NCBI GenBank assembly: GCA_032718475.1
Contig: JAUCBJ010005952.1
Coordinates: 1-34,968, forward strand
Direction: 5' to 3'
Length of the DNA: 34,968 bases
Origin: Nemertoderma westbladi
Lineage: Eukaryota > Xenacoelomorpha > Nemertodermatida > Nemertodermatidae
Position numbers and translations under genes: made by a program. Each line of letters starts with the position of its first letter. Position 1 is the first letter of the stretch. Under the pieces are notes generated by a model, which worked only from the letters and a program-made list of their open reading frames with translations, made no database searches and was not told the origin of the DNA. Below, piece by piece: positions 1-9,470 of the stretch.

Positions 1-153
1 CTGGTGAAGGGGGTATGTAACGTAGTGAATTAGTTGTTGTGAATTACTTTAGCCTTATTTGTGTATGGAGGGAGATTTGATTTGAGATTATTGTTCTTTA
101 GTTGAATATAATGCGGAATGTAGGAATGTGAGAAAGACAGACTTTTAGATACC

Positions 154-1131
154 CTACTTCAGTACCGTACCTGTTATCTTAACACCGTCGAAGGCCATTT
201 TAAAGGCTCTCCTGTAGCTTAGGGGTGATCCCGATAACAGAAATGCCGCTGGTTCCCTCTCGATAACCACGGTCATAAATAAGTTAAGCAAACTTATCAT
301 CATCCAATCTTCCTGCAGGATATATCGCTTCTGATATATCTTTATCGCTCCTCTGCGGAATTGATATACCTCTTGCTTTCCCGGTCTCGCTCCCCACTTT
401 AGCGAGTTCGCTAGTTCTGCTCCATATTCTTCCCTGAACTTCCCCCAGTCCATCGGTTTGTGGCATACGAGCCCCAATAGTTGGCCCATTGCCACCGCCC
501 CGCATTGGCCTGTGTTTCCGACTACCCCCAACCCATCCGGTGCCGTCATAGCCATGAAGACCTTCTGCATATCCAGGAGGTTGGTGGCGTCCGGACCGAT
601 GATTCTCTCCGCGTCCTCGCGAATCACCGATCCTACTTTCGTCGTCGACTTCTCTCTTACCAAGACTTGTACCGCTTTCGGCAACCGGTTTAATTTCGGC
701 CCGTCCTTCTTCCCATACGTTCCTAGATCGAATAAGAAGATGTCCCCATTTGGCGCGGCCAAATGTAGGAGTATGGTCCTGGCCGACCCCTCCGATCCTT
801 GTCTCGAACCCTCCTCGTCGTCCACGGTTCCCTCGTCGTCTAGGATCATATATCCTCCCCTGTTGACGGACTCTATGAATCTCTTCCAATCCTTCCTCGG
901 TGATTCCCTCGGGTACTTCGGAATCCCGAACTTCGCCTCGTCCCCTTTCACCACGTAGTGGAAGTGTTGGAAGATCGCGTTGTCCAGCGACGGCGTCCCG
1001 TAGGTCCCGACCAGCCACTGTTCGTGCATCTCCCGGAAGTGATCCTGCAGCACTCGTGCCGCGTGACCCCTTTCCAACCTCTCATAGTATCCTCTCGTCT
1101 TCTCTTCCGGATGCCTCTCGGTGAAATCCAC
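154..1131 (-). CDS. RNase D-like (DEDD 3'-5' exonuclease fold) ORF, possibly degenerate
   Basis: A 325-codon open frame. It opens just after an in-frame TAG near 1158 and its first codon here is GTG, so the true start is unclear; the first in-frame ATG is at about residue 35. Seen: a DDE triplet at residues 98-100, followed by a strand-like IFLFDLG (131-137); VGSVIRED at 166-173; and WGARPGKQEVYQ near 246-257. The order and spacing resemble the RNase D family: motif I DxE, then a FLFDL strand, then a motif II Asp, then a W-RP-(x)n-Y motif III region. The Asp expected a few residues after the motif III Tyr is not obvious (RRGAIKIY follows), so it may be inactive. The GC content matches the retroelement to its right, which suggests cargo or a downstream ORF of that element. 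Family call is from remembered patterns only; an unknown protein is the alternative. Confidence 0.4.
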   Translation of the reverse strand: MDFTERHPEEKTRGYYERLERGHAARVLQDHFREMHEQWLVGTYGTPSLDNAIFQHFHYVVKGDEAKFGIPKYPRESPRKDWKRFIESVNRGGYMILDDEGTVDDEEGSRQGSEGSARTILLHLAAPNGDIFLFDLGTYGKKDGPKLNRLPKAVQVLVREKSTTKVGSVIREDAERIIGPDATNLLDMQKVFMAMTAPDGLGVVGNTGQCGAVAMGQLLGLVCHKPMDWGKFREEYGAELANSLKWGARPGKQEVYQFRRGAIKIYQKRYILQEDWMMISLLNLFMTVVIEREPAAFLLSGSPLSYRRAFKMAFDGVKITGTVLK

Positions 1132-1158
1132 CAGTATCTCCTTTCCTCCTGACTACGC

Positions 1159-1655
1159 CTTTCTCTTTCTGATCAATTTGCTCGCCATTCCGAACACTCA
1201 CTCGCTCACCTGTAAGGTGGTGCCTTACCAAGGCGCAATACAGATGAGTGATGTATCTAAGATGTTCTGTATGGTCCGATAATGGCCTATTCCTTACTCA
1301 ACTGCGCCCTTTTAGCCTAAATTATTACTAATTAATTCTGAAGCTAGTAAATACACCCTAATTTCAATTTCTGTCAGTTACTTTTATTATATTCCAGAAT
1401 AACTTTCCTAGTGTTGCCATAATTTGTAACTTTCAGCCCTATTCTATTTATTTTAGTTTTAATTCTACTGTCCTACTACTTACTATTGCCTATGGATTAT
1501 TCTATTCTCTAATCCACATTCTGGCCTACTCTGTGGGCCTGTGCAGTACAGCAGTATGCGTCGCGTGGCCACACGATTTACCCAGCTGTACTCATATGCC
1601 CCCCTCTCGCTACTAACTGCTAACTAATATCTATATCTTAAATATATATACCTTT
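1159..1655. other. No gene seen; spacer between ORF and minisatellite
   Basis: AT-rich at 1310-1500, with short TA-rich words leading into the minisatellite. I see no open frame or RNA signature on either strand. Confidence 0.5.
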
Positions 1656-1660
1656 CTACC

Positions 1661-2185
1661 TCTTACTCTCTCTCTAACTAACGGTACTACATACCCTCTA
1701 GCTCTTACTCTCTCTCTAACTAACGGTACTACGTACCCTCTAATTCTTACTCTCTCTCTAACTAACGGTACTACGAACCCTCTAACTCTCTAACTAACGG
1801 TACTACGTACCCTCTAACTCTCTAACTAGCGGTGCTACGTACCCTCTAACTCTCTAACTAAAGGTACTACGTACCCTCTAACTCTCTAACTAACGGTACT
1901 ACGTACCCTCTAACTCTCTAACTAACGGTACTACGTACCCTCTAACTCTCTAACTAACGGTACTACGTACCTTCTAACTCTCTAACTAACGGTACTACGT
2001 ACCTTCTAACTCTCTAACTAACGGTACTACGTACCCTCTTACTAACTAACTAACTAAGGGTACTACGTACCCTCTAACTCTCTAACTAACGGTACTAGGT
2101 ACCTCCTAACTAACTAACTAACTGACGGTACTACGTACCTCCTAACTAACTAACTCTAGGTACTACGTACCTCTTAACTAACTTC
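1661..2185. repeat. 32-bp minisatellite with GGTAC-TAC-GTACC hairpin core
   Basis: Tandem units of about 32 bp made of CTCTCTAACTAAC plus GGTACTACGTACC. There are roughly 15 units. The first three are longer (about 44 bp) because of an extra CTTACTCTCT segment, and the last few degrade into CTAACTAACTAAC variants. The core GGTAC-TAC-GTACC is a 5-bp inverted repeat around a 3-nt loop. It lies inside or just downstream (minus sense) of the retroelement. Confidence 0.85.
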
Positions 2186-2372
2186 TGCCTATTAACTGCG
2201 TACCTACTATGTACTATTATTTTATTTTTATTTTCTATTTTTTTATGTGTGGGAAGGGCGTCTCGCCCTCAATCCCACCCCCCTCAGTCCAAAGCTTGGA
2301 CGACTAAACTCTTCTCTAACTCCACTAAGGTGCCCCTTCTAACAGACAGGTAACACCTCTGCCCGCACTTTT

Positions 2373-3143
2373 TTACGGATCTAACTCTTCCATCTCAGTC
2401 CAACTTATTGGACAACTCAGCGACCTAAGGGGTGATTCCTCCAGCAGGCAACTCTCCCACTGCCACCCTATAGGTCCTCTAATTCTTCGCTCCGCTCTCC
2501 TTGTCAATTCTGGTGGCCTTTTCTCCTGTCTTTGGAAATGCTGTCTGTTATTTATGTTTCTGATCTCGTGGTCGTCCCTTGGCGGTAAAGTGCCACCCTT
2601 CAATGTGTCGCCCGGCGGTATAATGCCGCCCCTGTTCTTCTCCTTAATCTTAGATGCCACCTCTGCTGGCCACCCCCTTAATATGTGTGCTGGCATTAAA
2701 GGCCTCGACGACCCCCGTTCGTCCTTCGGTATACACGATCTCTGATGTAATGCCCCCTCGCACTCTGTCAGTCCCGCGTGCGTATGCAGCACGCCTTCTA
2801 CTTTCCCGGCTCCTTTGTCCATCACACGCCCACCCACGGGCTTCTCAGCCCCTGGTCTGGTCGTCTCAAATCTTCTCCCTTTCCATTTAGTCCTCCTGCT
2901 CGGCCTCCCCCTTGTCGGCATGCCTCCCAACCGGACCGGCATCTCTTCCGGACACTCCTCCGGCCTGTCCCCCGGACATTTCGCCGTCCGCTCCTCTCCA
3001 TCTCCATACCGATGCTTGCTGGGACTCTTGTTCCAACCCATCGTCTCTAGATCTTCTGCATCCATGCCATTCTCCTCCGCCCACTCTCTTGGTGTTGCTT
3101 CCACTTCTAGCTGTCTACCACTATTGCCCATCTCTGGCCTCTC
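2373..3143 (-). pseudogene. Unrecognised continuation of the protease frame after an in-frame TAG
   Basis: This stretch is in exactly the same frame as the protease ORF that stops at 3146-3144. It stays open for about 255 codons to TAG/TAA near 2373, with the first ATG at 3131. The product is rich in Arg, Glu, Gly and Pro (252 aa from the ATG). I recognise no domain. In BEL/Pao elements the protease is followed by reverse transcriptase, but no RT motif is visible here. The overlapping plus-strand frames are also partly open, because the DNA is GC-rich, so part of this may be chance. Possibilities are readthrough extension, a nonsense mutation, or non-coding sequence. Confidence 0.35.
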
Positions 3144-3990
3144 CTATATCTCGTCGACAGTTCCTGGCACCATGCATCCTGAACTCTCAGACACATGGAA
3201 TGGTATATTACTCTTGATTGGGCCACTCAGCGTCCACCCGAATGGTGTTAATATCGCCACCGGGTCACACTGCTTGTCTTCCCCGAAGACCGTTTGCATT
3301 CTTTCGTGGGCCGTTGGGCAGTCCATTCCTACTATGATGGATACCTTCCTAACGTCCACATCTGGGATTGAGAAGTCAATGTCGTCCAGGAATTTATATT
3401 GCTCGACCTCGATGTTGGTTGGCCGCCTGGCATTGATATTAATTGACTCTATCACTTGGATGGGGTCGATGGTTGCCCCATAGTCGCATCCCGGTGCCAC
3501 TGCTGCAATTGCGCACCGTCCGGTTCTCATCTCCAGGATCTCATCTTTGCTAGAGATGGTTGTTACCGCCATTCTGCTTGGCCTCATTCTCAATCCTATC
3601 TCTTCGGCCACCCATTCCTCGACTAATGTGAAGGCAGCTCCACTATCGACCAGCATTAGTGTTGTTACTGATCGATTGCCTTCCCCAATCACTCGCACGG
3701 GTACTACTCCAAGTAACACCGTTCCTCTCTTCTTCGCCCCTACTGTGCTCGTCGCCATCGTTTGGCCTCTCCTTTGACCGAACTTTACCGGCTTCTCCTT
3801 GCATTCCCTAGCTCTATGTCCACTCATCACACATCGCGAGCAGATTTTATTGCTCAACGCATAATCTATCTGATCTTGCCTAGGTAGCGCCTGCCAGTAC
3901 CTGCAGTTCATGGTCTGATGAAGCGCATTTGCGTGTAGCTGGCATTTGCTCTTTGGGTCGTAGCCCTCCTTATACACGTTCGTGGGGACT
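3144..3990 (-). CDS. CCHC zinc knuckle plus retroviral-type aspartic protease (BEL/Pao, DUF1758-like)
   Basis: The open frame formally extends to 4106, but the first 40 or so codons are read through an inserted inverted-repeat element, so real element coding begins near 3990. In order: a Cys/His cluster (CQLHANALHQTMNC), a CCHC knuckle CSRCVMSGHRAREC (CX2CX4HX4C), then a protease domain with the catalytic triad LMLVDSGAAFTLV, and near its end TPFGWTLSGPI, the hallmark Gly-Trp-x-Leu-Ser-Gly stretch of DUF1758 proteases in BEL/Pao elements. Such proteases cut the element's own polyprotein. The frame ends at a TAG at 3146-3144 and continues open beyond it. Upstream it should connect to the Gag frame, from which it is separated only by the MITE. 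Confidence 0.8.
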
Positions 3991-4592
3991 TCGCGCAGCA
4001 CGTAGTCGGCAAGCCTTGGCATACGGTTTATATAGAGCAAATGGGGCATGTCTAGTTTGGACCCCATATCCCATGCTATAAATGTATTCATTCGATATAC
4101 AATCATATGTTAATCCGCTAGGTGGTGTCAAATTGTTATTCTGCAATTTCGTACTTACCAGTGCAGCACTGTACAGCAGTACCGTACCGGTAGGCCTATG
4201 TCATTACTTCTGAGTCTCTAGCGGATCCCCAATTAAATGTCTTAACTTTTCAATTTCGTAAAAGATAGACTTCATGATTCTCTACAGGCCACCAAAATTT
4301 CAGCTCAGGAAAATGAGGCCTTCCCGAGAAATTTAACATTTTCTAAAAACCACATAATCTGTCGTAGCTGACGTCAGACTGCATGATTTTTCACCAAACT
4401 TTTCAAACTTTCTAAACTTTCTCTCTACTACTTACCTACTAAGTTTGGTTCAATTCCGAACCAGCGATGCAGAGAAATTCGCGTTCAAACATTTACCAGA
4501 CAGACGGACGGACAGACAGACAGACGGACATGCCCCATTTGCCCTATATGAACCGTATGCCAAGGCTCGCCGACTACGTGTCTCGCCCCACA
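3965..4592. mobile_element. MITE inserted in the gag-protease frame
   Basis: The two ends are inverted copies. Plus-strand 4505-4592 and the complement of 3985-4050 share CATGCCCCATTTGC, ACCGTATGCCAAGGCT and GCCGACTACGTG. The outer plus-sense right end is CGAGACACGTAGTCGG read on the minus strand, and the left end carries GGGGACTTCGCGCAGCACG. The same two terminal words occur in the element at 27131-27697 (GGGGCGAGCCACGAAG and GGGGACTTCGCGCAGCACG), so the two are relatives. A (GACA/GACG)n stretch lies at 4498-4530 inside the right arm. It encodes nothing convincing. It splits Gag from the zinc knuckle and protease, and the flanking frames gain spurious codons from it. Exact boundaries and target duplication are uncertain by 10-25 bp. 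Confidence 0.75.
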
Positions 4593-5690
4593 GTGCATTG
4601 CGTATCGCAGCTGCGTTTGTACCAAAATCCCTACTATTCTTATTGTTTGGATTCGGCCTACTGGACGTACTGGGGTTATATTTATTCGTGTTGTTATTGT
4701 TCCCCTGTTCGTTCCATGCTGTGGTCTTACTTTCGGCTATCTGTGGACTCGTAGTCCCCTGCGTCGCTGCATATGGCAATGATTGCCTGAGCCTCGGTAA
4801 TGCGTTTGATGTATTGTGCTCTGGTTTCGGTCTATGGTAATCCGTCTTCGGTCCCTTTCCCAGGCTATCTTCGCTATAGACTGGGTCAGTTATTAGTTCA
4901 GCCTCGTAGTTTAAGAAGCTTGACATTTCTTCTAAACCCGGTTCCACACCCTTCTTGTCTCGAGTGGAGAAAGCGATTTTCCTCCACTTGTTGCGCAGCC
5001 AGTTCGGTAGTGCCTGCGCTATCGTGGTGATGTTGTTGGACGCGTTGAGCTCGTATGGCGCGTCTAGCGTCTTCAGCACGATTAGCGCCTTTTCGACTTT
5101 GTTAGCGAACGTCTTAATGCTAACGGGATTATCCTGTAGGCCACCCGATGTTATGCCTCTCAGTGTCTGCCTGATGATCTTGGCCGGGTGCCCGTATTCC
5201 CTATCCAGTGCCCGCCATGCTGTCGTGAAGCCGCCCTCTATGCCTTGGTATTGCCTCACGATATCGTATGCTGGGCCTCCCGTGTATACTTGCAGATATT
5301 TTAGGCACTCCGCCTGCGTCAAGTTTTTTGTTAGTATTTCGTTACTATACATGCGCCGAAACTGTAGATATTCTTCCGGCCTACTCCCATCGAATTTGAA
5401 TGGTTCCACGGGTGGTAACTCGATCCTCGTTTTCAACGCATCGATCAACGTGGCCATCCCCATCGCCTGTGCTTCCAATGGGTTCGATGGATGTTGTATA
5501 GTTTCTCCTGTCTGGTGCGGTCCGTCTGTCCTATTTCCACCTTTCCTTTGACTTGGATATGTCATCGGGGGTAGCGGCCCCCTCCATATTTCTGTGTCGC
5601 ACGACCTATTTTCATCCAAGGGTCTCGTTGTTCTTGCTCCTATCGGGGTATATTGTTGATATTGTGATGGGGGAATGTCACCCTGTCCCC
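4592..5690 (-). CDS. Gag, DUF1759-like domain (C-terminal half)
   Basis: Open frame whose track start is at 5619, but the frame is open upstream to the poly-G tract at 5690-5702, where it should join the Arg-rich segment. The core reads LPPVEPFKFDGSRPEEY, then LTQAECLKYLQVYTGGPAY, then WRALDREYGHPAKI. This is the DUF1759 pattern (LP-x-L-x-F-DG, LK-YL, L-x-x-x-FG) found in Pao-type Gag. Downstream is an Asn/Ser/Pro-rich linker. The last 20 or so codons (CPSVCLSVRLSGK) are translated from the MITE and are not native. Structural particle protein of the element. Confidence 0.75.
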
Positions 5691-6560
5691 CCCCCCCCCC
5701 CCACCGGTATGTTTGGTACTGGGGTTGATGTTAATATGTTGGGGCCCATACACCTATCCGCAATAATTCCCCCCTCCCCTGGGTATATGTTATGTCCCTG
5801 CATGCTGTAGTCATACTGCTGTACTGGTACCGGTATAGGCCTATCAGCTTCTGGCCTACTCGCCGGTATGTATTCCGCGACTTCCGGGTTTAATCCCGTC
5901 GTCCGCGCTATCCTATCGCCTACATTGCCTCTGTCAGTATGGCCTATGGTATGTGCAGTAAGGCCTACAGTATGTCCTACAGTCTGCATGTGTCGCTCGG
6001 GATCGAAGTTTATTCTTCTCGAATAGTCCTCCCCGCGGCTACCGTATTCTCGATCGGTAGGTATATTCCGTCGGAAAGTTTCTCTTCGATCCCCCCCTCT
6101 ACTGTTCTCGTCTTCGTACCGGTACATCGCGTACCCCTCCATCGGCGCGTAATGCGCCTCACCAGGTCGCATCTCTCCGGGGCGACGGCAATCTCCCGGA
6201 GTCCGACCCCACTGACTCTCTGTTCTCATCTCGACTACCGACGGCTCGCTATCCGTCCTCGCTCTTCTATCGTTCGCGGCGATACTTCTACTACTGTCTT
6301 CTCTTCTTCTCCTTTCAGTGGAGTATTCCCGCTCGTGAGATCTCTCGTCGACCTCCCGGTTAAACCCCACTGTTCTTCTTCCCTCTTCTGATCGGGCTCG
6401 ACGCTTCGTCCGCCCTCTTACGACGTCAACCTGTCTCTCTCTGCTCGGTCGCACGCCGCTGGGGATACTCGCAATCCCCCTATTGCTTTCCATCGCCGGG
6501 TGTTGCGGTTTACCTATTTCGGCCCGCGCATTATCCGCTGACGGCTGTGGGACACTCTCT
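5690..6560 (-). CDS. Gag segment, Arg/Glu-rich with Gly tract
   Basis: ATG at 6493, but the same frame stays open upstream to about 6575. About 270 codons rich in Arg, Glu, Asp, Ser and Pro, typical of a disordered, possibly nucleic-acid-binding Gag region. Near the C-terminus are short His/Thr repeats (TVGHTVG, THTIGHT-like) and Pro-rich text. It ends at the poly-C tract at 5690-5702 (poly-G in the coding sense). The next Gag frame is displaced by one base exactly there, so the break is a homopolymer length change, real or artefactual. No known domain. Confidence 0.55.
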
Positions 6561-6574
6561 GCCCCCCCCCCCTT

Positions 6575-7260
6575 TCGCCGCTAACTCGCTGTTGTGGGGC
6601 CCCTGTAGCCCCCCCCCCCCCCCCACTCGCCACATCTAACTTCGCTATCTCTCACCCCGCTACTATATCCCTCTCCAGTCGACACATCAACCCTACCGCG
6701 GTCGGGTCTATTCACCCCCGCCTCTCCCTCTGCTATTGCGTGGCCTACCAGGCCCTCTACTCCCTGCCTACCAACTACGTGGCCTACCAGGCCCTCGCTG
6801 GGTCTACCCAACCCAGCCACTCCCTGCCTACCAATTACGTGGCCTACCAGGCCCTCTCTGGGTTGGCTCAACCCCGTCTGCTCCGGCCTACCAACTACGT
6901 GGCCTACCAGGCCCGACCAGCCCCTCTACATAGCCTACCCCCGGCCATACACGCCCGACGTGTTCACGTTAATAGCACCCATATTGGAAACGGAATTAAT
7001 TTGTTCGTTTGAAACAAAATCATTTGAATTATTTTGTAAATTCGGGCTTGGATCATTACTCAAATTATTTGAATTATTATTATTTTCTAAATTTAAATTA
7101 TTATTCGGATTATTTTGCACCTTCAAATTGAAATTATTATTTGTATTTAAATTTAAATTACTGCTACTAGGTAAAGCATTATTTGCTGCAATAAAGGGAT
7201 TAGGGTTATCCAATACGGTACTATTAATATTAACGATGTCTACTGTAGCATTATTATTAC
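6575..7260 (-). pseudogene. Gag segment, Asn-rich plus Gly/Val repeat region, with stops
   Basis: After the poly-G tract at 7261-7280, the minus frame reads an Asn-rich stretch (NNNATVDIVNINS, then NLNLNTNNNFNLKV, and so on) down to a TAG at about 6935. The same frame reopens at 6871 and runs through repeats of GLVGHVVGR type to about 6583, where another stop precedes the next segment. Two in-frame stops near 6930 and one near 6583 make it non-functional as written. Another poly-G tract at 6611-6624 adds a further possible frame error. Asn-rich DNA here is much more AT-rich than its flanks. Confidence 0.45.
6735..6920. repeat. About 60-bp tandem repeat within gag
   Basis: Four imperfect units, each with CCTACCAACTACGTGGCCTA followed by CCAGGCCCT and a variable spacer. 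In the coding sense it gives GLVGHVVGR-like repeats. Open in several frames, which explains the short overlapping ORFs here. Confidence 0.7.
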
Positions 7261-8440
7261 CCCCCCCCCCCCCCCCCCCCTGTACGGTCACACCAGTCTT
7301 GGGTCTGTCGTGCGGTCCCTGTAAGTGGGGTATTAATAAATGTATCCACAGCCCCTGGCTCCTCGAAAATACTCGAGCTTGCCCCACTCTCAGACGCCCC
7401 TATTCGCGCCAGTTCCCGTTCGCGCGTATGTATAGCTTTGTACCCTGTAAGCTCACCTTGACGTTTCTCTAGCTCTTCTCGCTCATACTCCTTTCTTGCC
7501 ATTCTCTCCCTACACTCCCGTGCATCCCGCTCGGCCAATTCCAACTCTCTTCTAGCCCCCTCCCTTCGTCTCGCCTCACGCTCTCTGCGTTCGTTTTCCT
7601 CTCTCGCCTCGCGTTCTTTGCACTCGTTTTCCACTCTCACCTTGCGTTCTTTGCACTCATTTTCCTCTCTCGCTACACGTTCCTTACGTTCCGCCTCACG
7701 CTCTTTGCGCTCATTTTTCTCTCTCGCTACACGTTCCCTACGTTCCGCCTCACGCTCTTCTTGTTCCTTCCTCCCTACTTCCTCACACTCCCTAAGGCTT
7801 CTCGCGGCCCTTTCGGCCCTCTCTCCGGTTTCTTTAATCAACGCCATTTCCCTCTCTAGCAGCACTCTCCCCTCCTCTAACCGTCTACCTACTTCCCTTT
7901 GACCTTGCTCTATCAAATCGAGATGGTACGTGGCATTTATCTCTCTCACCCGTCTTCCTTTCGCGGAGGATGTAGCAGACTTATCGGTTACGACGGATTC
8001 CCTCCGCCTTCCCGACCTACTGACTTTCCCCCGCCTCCCGGAACTTCCTCCGACCGACGAGGCCGAATCTTCGGATTCGCCCTCCTCAGGTCTCTCCCAA
8101 CCCACTAATTTTAGTCCCCGAGCATCGACTAAGTATGGCCCTACGTACACTACGCTAGGTTCCATACCCCTACACCGCCACAAGTCATACAGTTCCTCGG
8201 CAACTCCCCTCGCTCTCTCCTTGGCCAGTTCTCTTTGCCCAAAGCGCATTAGATAATTAAAGTGTTTATTCGACTCACCTAGTCGTTTCCTCAGTCTAAC
8301 CTCGTCTATCTTCGCCCCCTCTTTGGCCTCCTTTAGCAGTTTCTGGGTCGCGTTGTAGGCCCGTCGAAGTCGATCAGAAACCCCGACGTCCTCGTCGCCG
8401 ACCTCTCTTCCGTCTCTCCGGGTCCGACGTCGTACCGGCG
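7261..8440 (-). CDS. Gag N-terminal region with long coiled coil
   Basis: ATG at 8249, but the frame is coding-like well upstream of it, to about 8440 (VSDRLRRAYNAT and LLKEAKEGAKIDEVRL precede that ATG). First about 100 codons: a globular-looking part containing VVYVGPYLVDARGLKLVGWE. Then about 180 residues of Glu/Arg/Lys-rich sequence with EREARRE-type heptads (repeats like ARREREA and KEREAREENE), a charged coiled coil. The coiled-coil DNA is itself internally repetitive. It ends in the poly-G tract at 7261-7280, where the frame shifts by one. The protein has no catalytic motif; a structural oligomerising Gag segment is the likely role. Confidence 0.6.
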
Positions 8441-8845
8441 TCCCACCGTCGCCGTTTCGGTGGGCCGTTCGTCGCCCTCGGCCTGTAGCTGGCCGGCGAC
8501 ATCGGTATCGACATCTCCTCCATCTCTCCGGGTCCGGCGTCGTACCGTCGGCCCCACCGTCGCCGTTTCGGTGGGCCGCTCGTCGCCCTCGGCCTGTGGC
8601 TGGCCGGCGACATCAGTACGTCGACCCACGTCCCGTGTCGACTCGTCTCCTTCTCCCTCCGTCTCGCTCTCTCCTTCTCTCGGCTCGACCTCGGGTTCCA
8701 GGCGGCCCCCCTCGTCCTGAACTGCCGGATGACCCGTTACCGATGGGTCCGGCGTTGTGGGCCTGTACCGCCTGGTTGCGGCCTCGCGGATCGTTAATTC
8801 TTCGTCCGGGGTCCGCGTCGGCGTTGTCTCTCTCGACTGACTCAT
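8440..8845 (-). CDS. Gag N-terminus, acidic/Pro-Thr-rich with internal duplication
   Basis: ATG at 8845, after non-coding leader. Low-complexity sequence rich in Glu, Thr, Arg and Gly. A block of about 117 bp (VAGQ-x-QAEGDERPTETATVG) occurs twice in tandem. The second copy lacks one base relative to the first near 8440. After that the ATG frame runs only to a stop at 8333, while the neighbouring frame becomes coding-like and joins the coiled-coil segment. So the split is a simple single-base frameshift. Confidence 0.5.
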
Positions 8846-8889
8846 CTCGCTTGGTTCGATTGGCGGCTGGTAGTCTTGTTTAGCTAGCT

Positions 8890-9470
8890 AGGTCGGCAGC
8901 TCTGAGTTCAATTACTGTGCCACCGACGGGTTTAATTACTGTGACGGGATCCAGGGAGGATCCCGGTTTATCCGTTTGTTAATTTACGCGTCCCCGCCGT
9001 GTGTGAAGAGTGAAAGGGTTTACTGTTGTTTGTCGCGTATAATATTCAGGTAAAAGATATAGATATAGATATATGATGTCGTACACAGAAGGCGGGAAAC
9101 GGTAATTAAAGTCCCGGTCCTTCCCTAGCTAAACTAACTAACCTAACTAGCACCAATATGATACTGAGATAACTGAAGTGAAAGTGATTACTGCCAACTG
9201 GCTATATTGCACGGGTTGGCCTTGTTACTCTACCTAATCGATGCCTTTCCCCCCTCTGATTGGTTGATACCCTTGTTGGCGCCCTTTGGAGTGTTCCCGT
9301 TCACTCCACCTGTTCTCTCTGGGTTAGGGGTTTGGCCCCTGACCCTCATTGTGTGTTTCTCCTTCCCATTTTGTTGGGGTGGCACGAGTGATTGATTACT
9401 CAATCTCGTGGCCCCCAATATTGCTTATCGGCTTAACTTTATGGGGTGTTAGCGGGATTGAATAAGCTAA
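8890..9470 (-). other. Untranslated leader / possible LTR region, no gene
   Basis: Upstream (minus sense) of the Gag ATG. Holds an inverted repeat GGGATCC-AGG-GAGGATCCC near 8945-8965 and a GATATA run (9056-9075). The short ORFs at 9207-9418 face each other on opposite strands and look like chance. No confident primer-binding site and no matching copy elsewhere in the window. Confidence 0.35.

Larger units (their letters stand above)
2373..8890 (-). mobile_element. Decayed BEL/Pao-like Gag-protease retroelement lacking visible RT
   Basis: All recognisable coding in this stretch runs on the minus strand in BEL/Pao order: long Gag, DUF1759-like domain, CCHC knuckle, DUF1758-like aspartic protease. 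What follows is unrecognised. I looked in all frames down to position 1 for RT boxes (YVDD-type catalytic motif), RNase H and an HHCC integrase and saw none. No matching pair of LTRs was found, so the element may continue beyond the left edge or be a truncated nonautonomous form. The frame is interrupted by stop codons, poly-G tracts and an inserted MITE. Treat it as a defective genomic copy. Confidence 0.7.

Noticed and set aside
458-1152. Plus-strand ORFs opposite the RNase D-like frame
   Set aside because: Shadows of the longer minus frame; no domain, and Ser/Pro/Leu-rich content typical of antisense reading.
2554-3483. Plus-strand ORFs over the protease and its continuation
   Set aside because: Antisense to the zinc knuckle/protease frame at the right end; the left part has no recognisable domain.
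4445-4840. Plus-strand ORFs reading through GACA-type repeat and MITE end
   Set aside because: They translate the MITE terminal repeat and the antisense of Gag.
6960-7472. Plus-strand Phe/Leu-rich ORF
   Set aside because: It is the complement of the Asn-rich Gag stretch.
9240-9310. Retroviral-type primer-binding site (TTGGCGCCC word near 9276)
   Set aside because: Wrong place and orientation relative to the minus-strand element, and no adjoining LTR end or second LTR copy was found.
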